DNA of 19,714 bases, taken from positions 1 through 19,714 of the forward strand of contig DATAPB010000068.1 of NCBI GenBank assembly GCA_036265435.1, in the 5' to 3' direction. Under the pieces are notes generated by a model. The model had not been told where the DNA came from. It made no database searches and saw only the letters and a list, made by a program, of their open reading frames with translations. Numbering within the stretch: the stretch's first letter is position 1; each line of letters starts with the position of its first letter. This stretch comes from DASUPK01 sp036265435 (lineage in GTDB: Bacteria; Actinomycetota; Thermoleophilia; Solirubrobacterales; 70-9). The position numbers and the translations under genes are program-made. Shown here piece by piece: positions 13,707 to 19,714 of the stretch.

Positions 13707-13984
13707 GAGCGCGCGAGCGCGAGGTTCTCGATCGCATCCGGCGGGTGCCGGAGGGTCACGTCACGACCTACGGCGACCTCTGCCCCGAGGCGCCCCGGTT
13801 CGCGGGCCAGGTGCTCGCGCACACGCACGATCCGAGCGTCCCCTGGCAGCGGGTCGTCCGGGCGGACGGATCGCTGGCGAAGGGCGGGGAGCAGCGCCGG
13901 CTGCTCGAGGCGGAGGGTGTTCGATTCAGCGGCTCGCGGGTCGATATGGAGGCCGCCTGGATCCCGGCTGACGATCTCCGGTGA
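13691..13984 (+). CDS. Alkyltransferase-like protein (ATL, MGMT DNA-binding domain without active Cys)
   Basis: 97 residues. The sequence matches the C-terminal DNA-binding domain of O6-alkylguanine-DNA alkyltransferase: REREVLDRIRRVPEGHVTTY followed by GDLCPEAPRFAGQVLAHTHD, then VPWQRVVRADGSLAKGGEQ and RLLEAEGVRF. The methyl-accepting Cys of the PCHRV motif is Trp52 (PWQRV), which defines the ATL group. These proteins bind O6-alkylguanine, flip it out and hand the lesion to nucleotide excision repair instead of repairing it themselves. The only Cys (31) is not at the active site. I chose the ATG at 13691; the in-frame GTG at 13682 adds three residues. It overlaps the preceding gene by 16 bases and is followed 19 bases later by the next. 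Confidence 0.88.
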   Translation: MATDLRAREREVLDRIRRVPEGHVTTYGDLCPEAPRFAGQVLAHTHDPSVPWQRVVRADGSLAKGGEQRRLLEAEGVRFSGSRVDMEAAWIPADDLR

Positions 13985-14003
13985 TTTGCGAGAGACTGCA
14001 GCA

Positions 14004-14456
14004 GTGACCGCGAAGTCGGATTTCACCGAGGAGGAGTGGAAGACCATCCTCGAGGCGCCACCGAGCGCGGGCCTGTTGGTGATCCTCTCCGACCGCGGCG
14101 GCTCGATTCGCGAGACATTCTCGATGGCGTCGTCCTATACGGAGGCGCGCAAGCAGCACGGCGACAGCGAGCTGCTCGACGAGATCGTCTCCACGAAGCC
14201 CGAGACGGACCGCACGCGTGCGGGCTCCCCGGAGGAGCTCAAGCAGCACAACCTGGACAACATCAGGCAGGCGGTCTCGGTGCTGAAGACGAAGGCCACC
14301 GACCAGGAGGTCGAGGAGTACAAGAAGTTCATCAGCGGGCTTGCCGAGCGGGTCGCCGAGGCGCGCAAGGAGGGCTTCATGGGGCTCAGTGGCGAGCGCG
14401 TGAGCGACGCCGAGCGTGCCGCGATCAGCGATATCGAAGCGGCCCTCGCCGACTGA
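14004..14456 (+). CDS. Unrecognised soluble protein
   Basis: 150 residues from the GTG at 14004, preceded by GAGAGA about nine bases upstream. No membrane segment or signal peptide is visible. It opens with an acidic helix FTEEEWKTILEAPPSAG and a hydrophobic strand LLVILSDRGGSIRETFSMAS, then is mostly charged helix (about residues 50-145: ELLDEIVSTKPETDRTRAG, LKQHNLDNIRQAVSVLKTKA, VEEYKKFISGLAERVAEARK, GEFV-like end ISDIEAALAD). Overall it looks like a compact helical domain. A distant similarity to TerB-like helical proteins is possible but unsupported. Strong G/C third positions and tight spacing (19 bases after the ATL gene, 15 before DUF2252) show a real gene in that operon. I do not recognise its family. 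Confidence 0.75.
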   Translation: MTAKSDFTEEEWKTILEAPPSAGLLVILSDRGGSIRETFSMASSYTEARKQHGDSELLDEIVSTKPETDRTRAGSPEELKQHNLDNIRQAVSVLKTKATDQEVEEYKKFISGLAERVAEARKEGFMGLSGERVSDAERAAISDIEAALAD

Positions 14457-14471
14457 AGGGCCGGCTGACAG

Positions 14472-15872
14472 GTGGCCTCGACTCAGACACTCACCCCCAG
14501 CGGGCGCGAGGCAGCCGGCAAGGAGGCGCGGCGCCGTGCGCCGCGGTCGATTCAGGGGCGCTGGGAGCCGGGCCCGGATCGCCCGGACCCGGTGGAGATC
14601 CTCACCGAGCAGGACCGCACGCGGGTTCCGGACCTGATCGCGATCCGCCACGGACGCATGCTCGTGTCGGCGTTCACCTTCTACCGCGGTGCGGCGGGGG
14701 TCATGGCGGCGGACCTCGGTGTGACCCCGCGATCGGGCCTCGACGTCCAGCTCTGCGGCGACGCCCATCTCTCCAATTTCGGCGTCTTCGCGGCGCCCGA
14801 CCGGCGGCTGATCTTCGACATCAACGACTTCGATGAGACGCACCCGGGACCGTTCGAATGGGACGTGAAGCGGCTTGCGGCGAGCTTCGCGGTCGCCGGC
14901 CGGGATCGCGGTTTCAAGAAGCGGAAGCGCCGAGACGTGGTGACCACGGCGGCCCGGGCGTACAGGGAGGAGATGAGGCGGCTTGCCGAAGCGCGCAGCA
15001 TCGACGTCTGGTACGAGCGAGTCGACCTCGACGTCATCGAGCAGTACCGCTCGCAGGTGAGCCGCAAGGTCGCCCGGAACTTCGACAAGGAGAAGGCGAA
15101 GGCAGAGAGCAAGAACAGCCTGCGGGCGCTGACCAAGCTCACGCGGAAGGAGAACGGGGATCTCCGGATCATCAGCGACCCACCGCTGATCGTCCCGATC
15201 GAGGAACTCGTGCCGAAGGGGAAGCTCAAGGCGGTCGAGACCGGGTTGGAAGCCCTGGTGGAGCAGTACCGGAGCAGTCTCTCCCCCGACATCCGCTATC
15301 TGGCGGACCGCTATCGCTTCGTCGACGTCGCCCACAAGGTGGTCGGCGTGGGCAGCGTCGGGACCCGTTGCTGGGTCGTGCTGATGCTCGGGAGCGATTC
15401 GAACGATCCACTCTTCCTGCAGGTCAAGGAAGCCGGGCCTTCGGTCCTCGCGCCCTTCGCGAGCGGCGGCCGCTACAAGCACCAGGGCCGGCGGGTAGTC
15501 GAGGGACAGCGGTTGATGCAGGCGGCCAGCGACGTCCTGCTCGGCTGGCTCACCAACTCGGAGGGGATCGATGGCGGCCAGCGCGACTTCTACGTCAGGC
15601 AGCTCTGGGACGGGAAGGGCTCGGCCCAGATCGAGCAGATGACGCCGTACACGATGGGGCTCTACGCGCAACTCTGCGGTACGACTCTCGCCCGGGCGCA
15701 CGCGCGGTCCGGCGATCCGATGGCGATCGCGTCGTACCTGGGCCGGAGCGATAAGTTCGACAGCGCGATCGCCGACTTCGCGGAGGAGTACGCGGACCAG
15801 AACGAGCGCGACTACGAGGCGTTCTCCGCCGCGGGCGAGTCCGGGCGCATCGCGGTACAGAAGGACATCTGA
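14472..15872 (+). CDS. DUF2252 family protein (kinase-like motifs)
   Basis: 466 residues. It matches the uncharacterised DUF2252 family: IAIRHGRMLVSAFTFYRGAA (about 57-76), GDAHLSNFGVF (96-106), DINDFDET (116-123) and EWDVKRLAAS (129-138). Later come KVVGVGSVGTRCWVVLM and a C-terminal LARAHARSGD. The GDxHxxNF followed by DxxD resembles the catalytic and metal loops of aminoglycoside-phosphotransferase/protein-kinase-like folds, and the large EW block follows as in those families. A phosphotransferase role is therefore an inference; no substrate is known. The length is usual for the family. The GTG at 14472 is the only early start and lacks a clear Shine-Dalgarno site, GAAGGG being 11 bases away. 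It is last of the run starting at 13305. Confidence 0.88.
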   Translation: MASTQTLTPSGREAAGKEARRRAPRSIQGRWEPGPDRPDPVEILTEQDRTRVPDLIAIRHGRMLVSAFTFYRGAAGVMAADLGVTPRSGLDVQLCGDAHLSNFGVFAAPDRRLIFDINDFDETHPGPFEWDVKRLAASFAVAGRDRGFKKRKRRDVVTTAARAYREEMRRLAEARSIDVWYERVDLDVIEQYRSQVSRKVARNFDKEKAKAESKNSLRALTKLTRKENGDLRIISDPPLIVPIEELVPKGKLKAVETGLEALVEQYRSSLSPDIRYLADRYRFVDVAHKVVGVGSVGTRCWVVLMLGSDSNDPLFLQVKEAGPSVLAPFASGGRYKHQGRRVVEGQRLMQAASDVLLGWLTNSEGIDGGQRDFYVRQLWDGKGSAQIEQMTPYTMGLYAQLCGTTLARAHARSGDPMAIASYLGRSDKFDSAIADFAEEYADQNERDYEAFSAAGESGRIAVQKDI

Positions 15873-15946
15873 CACTGAGCGCCCAGGTGGGCGCCGGCGG
15901 CAGGAGGCGCGCTCTCCGGCGGGAAGAAGCAACCCGGACCCGGACG

Positions 15947-16927
15947 ATGATCGTCGACAGCGCCCATTACAAGGACGGCGCGCGCCAGCACGACGAGGCG
16001 CTGAACCCCGAGCGGGCGGCCGAGCTCAGGCGCAACGCAGGGAGCGGCGAGTTCGTCTGGATCGGGATCCACGAGCCGGAGGCCGGGGACCTGGAACGCC
16101 TGCAGGAGCTCTTCGGGCTCCACGAGCTCGCGGTCGAGGACGCGTCGCAGGCCCACCAGCGCCCGAAGATCGAGGACTACGACCAGGACGTCTTCATCGT
16201 CTTGAAGACCGCGCACTACCACGAGGACCGCGAGGAGGTCCACTTCGGCGAGATCCACCTCTTCGCCGGTCCTGGGTACGTGATCACGGTGCGGCACGGG
16301 CCGGGCAGCGAGCTCGCCTCGGCCCGGAAGAACCTGGAGGCGAGGCCCGACCTGCTCAAGCTCGGGGCCTCGTCGGCAGTCTGGGCGGTGCTTGACAAGG
16401 TGGTCGACGACTACATCCCGGTCGCCGATTCGATCGAGGACGACGTCGAGGAGGTCGAGAAGGACGTTTTCGACGACGACATCCCGGCCCCGACGGCCCG
16501 CATCTACAACCTGAAGCGCGAGGTGATCGAGTTCCACAGGGCGGTCTGGCCGCTGCTCAACCCCCTGGAGACGCTGGAGCAGGGCGGCTTCGAGCGCGTG
16601 CCCGAGGAGCTGCGCAGCTACTTTCGCGACGTCGCCGATCACGCCAAGCGGGTCGACGAGCAGGTCAGCGCCCAGCGGGAGCTGCTCACCAGCGTGCTGC
16701 AGGCCAACCTCTCGCTGGTCAGCGTCAACCAGAACATCGTCGTGAAGAAGATCTCGGCGGTTTTCGGGATCATCGCCGTGCCCACGTTCATCGCCTCCGT
16801 CTACGGCATGAACTTCGACAACATGCCGGAGCTCCACTGGCACTACGGCTACGCCTACGCGCTGGGGCTGATGGCGCTGTGCGTGGTTGTCCTGGCCAGC
16901 TTCTTCAGACGCATCGATTGGATCTAG
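15947..16927 (+). CDS. corA: CorA-family magnesium/cobalt transporter
   Basis: 326 residues. A soluble N-terminal domain with long charged helices (about 1-268) includes the acidic stalk DSIEDDVEEVEKDVFDDD (161-178), typical of the regulatory Mg2+-sensing funnel. It is followed by TM1 (about 269-286) ending in the selectivity motif YGMN (286-289) with FDNMPEL, TM2 (about 302-320) and the basic end FFRRIDWI. CorA forms a pentameric channel for Mg2+ (and Co2+/Ni2+). The MPEL loop matches the more common bacterial CorA loop. I chose the ATG at 15947 because MIVDSAHYKDG matches how actinobacterial CorA proteins begin. The GTG at 15887 in the same frame would add 20 basic residues. The gene has 74 bases upstream with no obvious promoter and could be read through from DUF2252. 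Confidence 0.92.
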   Translation: MIVDSAHYKDGARQHDEALNPERAAELRRNAGSGEFVWIGIHEPEAGDLERLQELFGLHELAVEDASQAHQRPKIEDYDQDVFIVLKTAHYHEDREEVHFGEIHLFAGPGYVITVRHGPGSELASARKNLEARPDLLKLGASSAVWAVLDKVVDDYIPVADSIEDDVEEVEKDVFDDDIPAPTARIYNLKREVIEFHRAVWPLLNPLETLEQGGFERVPEELRSYFRDVADHAKRVDEQVSAQRELLTSVLQANLSLVSVNQNIVVKKISAVFGIIAVPTFIASVYGMNFDNMPELHWHYGYAYALGLMALCVVVLASFFRRIDWI

Positions 16928-16934
16928 GCAGTCC

Positions 16935-16940
16935 TACGAT
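16935..16940 (+). promoter_or_regulatory. Leaderless -10 element for the CtaG-like gene (TACGAT-N6-GTG)
   Basis: TACGAT lies eight bases beyond the corA stop. It is followed by exactly six bases (GGGGGT) and the GTG at 16947. This suggests the downstream pair has its own leaderless transcript. Confidence 0.5.
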
Positions 16941-16946
16941 GGGGGT

Positions 16947-17837
16947 GTGTTCCCCCTCGCCCACGTCGGCGGGCCGGTCTTCGAGCCGCTTCAGGTCTTC
17001 GGGCTGACGTTCGTCGCGACGGTCTACGCGTTCCGCGCCATGACCCTGGCCCGCGAGGGCCGGGCGGTCCCGACCTGGCGAACGATCTGCTTCGCCTCCG
17101 GCCTGCTGCTGATCGCACTGGCGTTCCTCTCCCCGCTCGGCCACCTGGACACGGAGCTGGTCCTCGCGCACATGTCCCAGCACCTCCTGATGGGGGACCT
17201 GGGGGCGCTGCTGATCGTGCTCGGGCTCACCGGCCCGCTGCTCCAGCCGCTGCTCCACAACCGCTGGCTCGGCTGGTTGCGCCACCTGGCACACCCGCTG
17301 GTCGCCCTGCCGCTCTGGGCGATCGATCTCTACGTCTGGCACACGCCCGTCCTCTATCAGGCGGCGACGAACCACTCCGCGATCCACGCCCTCCAGCACA
17401 GCTGCTTCATCGGCTTCGGCGTGCTCATGTGGATGCCGCTTGTCGGACCGCTCCCGCAGCCGAAATGGTTCGGGATCCCGGCGAAGCTCGGCTACCTGGT
17501 CGGCGTGCGGTTCGCCGGAATCGTGCTCGGCAACGTCCTGATGTGGTCGAACTCGGTCTTCTATCCCGACTACGCCGCCGGCGAGGCCAAGTGGCACATC
17601 TCCGCCATCACCGACCAGAGCATCGCCGGTGTGCTGATGATGGTCGAGGGCGGGTTCGTCACGCTCGGGGTGCTCGCCTGGCTCTTCCTCGAGTGGGCCA
17701 AACAGGACACCGAGCGGCAGCGCCTCCTCGATCTGGCAGAGCAGCGGGGGGTGCCCCTCAGCGATGCCCGCGCGGCGCGAGCCGCGGCGGCCGGCCAGGG
17801 GGCACGGCTCGAGGAGAGGATCAAGGAGTCGACTTGA
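16947..17837 (+). CDS. CtaG-like (caa3-type) cytochrome c oxidase assembly/membrane protein
   Basis: 296 residues with about seven predicted TM segments. Conserved blocks of the caa3_CtaG (PF09678) family are present: LVLAHMSQHLLMGDLGALLIV (about 71-91), ALPLWAIDLYVWHTPVLYQA (about 119-138), HALQHSCFIGFGVLMWMPLV (about 146-165), KLGYLVGVRFAGIVLGNVL, and DQSIAGVLMMVEGG (about 222-235). The His residues of HMSQH and HALQH are the family's hallmark. Bacillus CtaG is needed for caa3 oxidase assembly, probably with copper. Here no oxidase genes are nearby, so the role is inferred. The C-terminal 40 residues are charged and Ala-rich. The start is the GTG at 16947, decided by the TACGAT element; an in-frame start further upstream would overlap corA. 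The stop overlaps the next gene by four bases. Confidence 0.87.
   Translation: MFPLAHVGGPVFEPLQVFGLTFVATVYAFRAMTLAREGRAVPTWRTICFASGLLLIALAFLSPLGHLDTELVLAHMSQHLLMGDLGALLIVLGLTGPLLQPLLHNRWLGWLRHLAHPLVALPLWAIDLYVWHTPVLYQAATNHSAIHALQHSCFIGFGVLMWMPLVGPLPQPKWFGIPAKLGYLVGVRFAGIVLGNVLMWSNSVFYPDYAAGEAKWHISAITDQSIAGVLMMVEGGFVTLGVLAWLFLEWAKQDTERQRLLDLAEQRGVPLSDARAARAAAAGQGARLEERIKEST
17823..17828 (+). promoter_or_regulatory. Shine-Dalgarno site AAGGAG
   Basis: AAGGAG, inside the last codons of the CtaG-like gene, is five bases before the TTG at 17834. It identifies this TTG as the start of the next gene. Confidence 0.65.
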
Positions 17838-19339
17838 GCGACCGCCCCAGCCGCGAGGGGCGGCTCCTGTACGTGATCGTCTTCGTCGTCGGCATGGCGA
17901 GCCTCGGCGCCGAGATCGCGGCCGCTCGCCTGATGTCGCCTTACTTCGGGGCCTCGACGATCGTCTGGGCGAACACGATCGCGGTGGTGCTGGTCTCGCT
18001 CTCGGCGGGTTACTGGATCGGGGGGCGGCTCGGCGATCGACACCCGCACCTGCGGGGTCTCTGTGCGCTCGTGGCCGCTGCGGCGGTCCTGCTCGCGCTC
18101 GTCCCGTTCGCGGCCAGGCCGTTCCTCTCCGTCTCCGTCGACGCGCTCGACCAGATCTCGGCGGGGGCGTTCGTCGGCTCCCTGGTGGGCGTGCTCGCGC
18201 TGGTGGCGGTCCCGATCGTCCTGCTCGGGGCATGCTCGCCGTGGGCGATCCGGCTGGCGACACCGGACGTCGACCATGCGGGCCGCACAGCCGGGCGGCT
18301 GTATGCGGTCTCGACGGCGGGGTCGCTGGTGGGCACGATGTCCGCGGCGCTTCTCCTGATCCCGTTCCTCGGGACGCAGCGCACCTTCCTGGTCTTCGCG
18401 CTGGCGCTCGGCCTGATCGCAGCCGTCGGCCTGGGCTGGCGATACCTCAGCGTTCCCCTCGCCGTCGGAGCGGTGATCGCGGTCCCGGTCGGGACGGTGA
18501 AGGCCGAGACCGAGTCCGGCGAGAGGGTGATCTACGAGAAGGAGACGCGGCTGCAGTACGCCCGCGTCCTCGAGGAGCCCGACGGCACGCGCAAGCTCGA
18601 GCTGAACGAGGGTGTCGCCGAGCACTCTCTGTACCGCCCCGGGAGCTACCTGACTGGCAACTACTGGGACGGGCTGGTGGTCGTCCCGTTCGCGAGCCTC
18701 AGCCAGGTTCCATCTCGCGTGGCGATCCTCGGCAATGCCGCCGGGACCGTCGCGCGTGCGTACGGCCACTACTTCCCGGCGGCCCAGATCGACGCGGTGG
18801 AGATCGACCCGGAGCTGGCCGAGATCGGGCGCCGCTACTTCGACATGAGAGCGCCGCACCTGAGCGTCTACGAGGAGGACGCCCGTCCCTGGCTCCGGGA
18901 CGCGGACGGCGACTACGACGTGATCGTCGTCGACGCCTACCGCCAGCCGTACATCCCCTTCTACCTCGCCACGCAGGAGTTCTTCGAGCTTGCCCGTGAC
19001 CGGCTCGCCCCCGGAGGATTGGTGATCGTGAACGTGGGCCACCCCGAGGGATCGGATGAGCTCGAGAAGGTCATCGGCCGCACGATGTCTGAGGCATTCC
19101 CCACCGTCCTGCGCGATCCGATCGAGGCCGAGAACACCCTGATGATCGGCGCCGAGCGTGGATCCGCCGAGCATCTCCGGACGATGGCCGCAGGGCTCGC
19201 GCCCGAGCTGCAGACGCTCGCCCGGGTCGAGGCGGCCAGGTTGGGACCCGCGCTCGAGGGCGGCGAGGTCTACACCGACGATCGCGCGCCGGTCGAGTGG
19301 CTGATCGACCGCTCGATCCTGGGCTACGCGGCCGACTGA
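17834..19339 (+). CDS. Membrane-anchored spermidine-synthase-like protein
   Basis: 501 residues. The N-terminal half has about seven predicted TM helices (about 10-220: LLYVIVFVVGMASLGAEIAA, VWANTIAVVLVSLSAGYWIG, then others) of the transporter-like type found in 'fused MFS/spermidine synthase' proteins. A linker follows with a Glu/Asp-rich beta segment (230-275), then a Rossmann methyltransferase-like domain: VAILGNAAGTVARAY (296-310, the cofactor loop in place of GGGDGG), VEIDPE (322-327), YEEDARPWL (346-354), VVDAYRQPYIPFYL (365-378). Known spermidine synthases transfer aminopropyl from decarboxylated SAM; in this fused group the substrate is not established. The start is the TTG at 17834, whose bases overlap the preceding TGA (TTGA), with AAGGAG five bases upstream. 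It is coupled to the CtaG-like gene. Confidence 0.87.
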   Translation: MSDRPSREGRLLYVIVFVVGMASLGAEIAAARLMSPYFGASTIVWANTIAVVLVSLSAGYWIGGRLGDRHPHLRGLCALVAAAAVLLALVPFAARPFLSVSVDALDQISAGAFVGSLVGVLALVAVPIVLLGACSPWAIRLATPDVDHAGRTAGRLYAVSTAGSLVGTMSAALLLIPFLGTQRTFLVFALALGLIAAVGLGWRYLSVPLAVGAVIAVPVGTVKAETESGERVIYEKETRLQYARVLEEPDGTRKLELNEGVAEHSLYRPGSYLTGNYWDGLVVVPFASLSQVPSRVAILGNAAGTVARAYGHYFPAAQIDAVEIDPELAEIGRRYFDMRAPHLSVYEEDARPWLRDADGDYDVIVVDAYRQPYIPFYLATQEFFELARDRLAPGGLVIVNVGHPEGSDELEKVIGRTMSEAFPTVLRDPIEAENTLMIGAERGSAEHLRTMAAGLAPELQTLARVEAARLGPALEGGEVYTDDRAPVEWLIDRSILGYAAD

Positions 19340-19527
19340 TCGCGCCTGATCCGGTTCAGGAGCCGCCGCGTCGACCAGAGGCCGAGTGCGGCGAGGGAGA
19401 GGGCGAGGTCGATGGAGAAGGACGCCAGCCGGCCCGGAGCGCCGGTGTAGACCCAGGCGCCGAACCGCTCGTGGCCGCTCACGGCGAGCCGCTGCCGCCG
19501 GTCGGCCTCTAAGGTGGTCTCCTCCAT
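19324..19527 (-). CDS. Small protein with one membrane segment, unknown
   Basis: 67 residues from the ATG at 19527. An N-terminal charged stretch MEETTLEADRRQRLAVSGHE is followed by FGAWVYTGAPGRLASFSIDL, a hydrophobic segment (about 38-56, SIDLALSLAALGLWST) and a basic end RRLLNRIRRDQSAA, so it is probably a one-pass inner-membrane protein with a positive inside. Third codon positions are almost all G or C, which supports a real gene. The sixth codon is the rare TTA. It overlaps the end of the previous gene by 16 bases on the opposite strand, and its ATG overlaps the trigger factor ATG (CATG). A TACCGT element seven bases upstream fits a leaderless start. I do not recognise a family. Confidence 0.6.
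   Translation of the reverse strand: MEETTLEADRRQRLAVSGHERFGAWVYTGAPGRLASFSIDLALSLAALGLWSTRRLLNRIRRDQSAA
19510..19515 (+). promoter_or_regulatory. Possible -10 for tig (TAAGGT), weak
   Basis: TAAGGT on the plus strand is ten bases before the tig ATG. This would give a leader of only about four bases. AAGGTGG in the same place could instead be a Shine-Dalgarno site. The two readings cannot be separated from sequence alone. Confidence 0.3.
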
Positions 19528-19714
19528 GGAGACGACGGTAAAGGAGCTTCCCGACTCGCGGGTTCGCGTCGATGTCGACGTCGACCCGAAGGACGTCGAG
19601 GGCAGCATCGAGAGGACCGCCCAGGAGCTCGGCAAGGACATGAAGCTGCCCGGCTTCCGCAAGGGCAAGGTGCCGCCGGAGATGGTCGTGCAGCGCCTCG
19701 GCCGACAGACCGTG
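19526..19714 (+). CDS. tig: Trigger factor, N-terminal part, cut by window edge
   Basis: 63 residues are present before the right edge: METTVKELPDSRVRVDVDVD, then a charged helix and the ribosome-binding signature GFRKGKVP at 43-50. The Phe-Arg-Lys at 44-46 is the exact position that docks to ribosomal protein L23 at the exit tunnel. Trigger factor is the ribosome-bound chaperone that meets nascent chains first and also carries a prolyl isomerase domain, which here lies beyond the edge. The start is the ATG at 19526, which shares the palindrome CATG with the divergent gene. clpP and clpX often follow tig in bacteria; this cannot be checked here. Confidence 0.93.
   Translation, partial: METTVKELPDSRVRVDVDVDPKDVEGSIERTAQELGKDMKLPGFRKGKVPPEMVVQRLGRQTV
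19535..19540 (-). promoter_or_regulatory. Leaderless -10 element (TACCGT-N7-ATG) inside tig
   Basis: On the minus strand TACCGT is followed by seven bases and the ATG at 19527. The element lies inside the fourth to fifth codons of trigger factor, so initiation at this promoter would overlap tig expression. Confidence 0.4.

Noticed and set aside
13926..15932. Minus-strand open frame of over 650 codons antisense to DUF2252
   Set aside because: The plus-strand genes here carry recognisable family motifs. The antisense frame has none and arises from high GC.

Overview
The window is high-GC bacterial chromosome (about two thirds G+C by eye) with GTG/TTG starts, strong G/C third-position bias and tightly packed genes. 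The protein set suggests a Thermoleophilia-type actinobacterium (Solirubrobacterales/Gaiellales-like). It combines a run of small SnoaL/NTF2-like proteins that begin MSEEN and end ALEAAGLSE, a PASTA-domain Ser/Thr kinase, a deazaflavin (F420)-type oxidoreductase, a CtaG-like protein and a membrane-anchored spermidine-synthase-like protein. This placement is inference; there is no rRNA or tRNA in the window to settle it.

Layout. 1-309: start of a BNR/Asp-box propeller protein running off the left edge. 310-3731: a loose accessory stretch with three tandem SnoaL-like genes, a fourth further on, a fifth decayed copy on the opposite strand, a small conserved protein, a 61-residue HTH protein, a decayed coding fragment, and three copies of a short palindromic repeat. 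3827-5887: an FtsH-family membrane protease. 5897-6672: a two-gene minus-strand operon (Cys-rich four-helix copper-binding protein, then a deazaflavin-type oxidoreductase). 6773-8101: a PASTA Ser/Thr kinase, divergent from an ABC exporter pair (8185-11520). 11531-13188: glnK-amt operon on the minus strand with unusual residues in both proteins. 13305-15872: a plus-strand run with a small membrane protein, an alkyltransferase-like protein, an unrecognised protein and a DUF2252 protein. 15947-19339: CorA, a CtaG-like protein and a spermidine-synthase-like protein. 19324-19527: a small membrane protein whose start codon overlaps that of trigger factor (19526 to the right edge).

The most interesting non-coding signal is a recurring TANNNT hexamer placed 6 or 7 bases before a start codon (FtsH TTG, CtaG GTG, 13305 GTG, HTH 3479 GTG, 19527 ATG). 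This is the geometry expected for leaderless mRNAs. By contrast, the SnoaL operon has a near-consensus TTGACA-N16-TACGTT promoter with a leader of about 95 bases, and its internal genes are spaced so that the conserved C-terminal Ser-Glu-stop codons supply the next Shine-Dalgarno sequence. Protein-level oddities are an Amt whose first pore histidine is Glu, its partner PII protein without Tyr51 or Gln39, and an FtsH whose pore-loop Phe is Ile. I did not see IS elements, CRISPR arrays, RNA genes or convincing intrinsic terminators.
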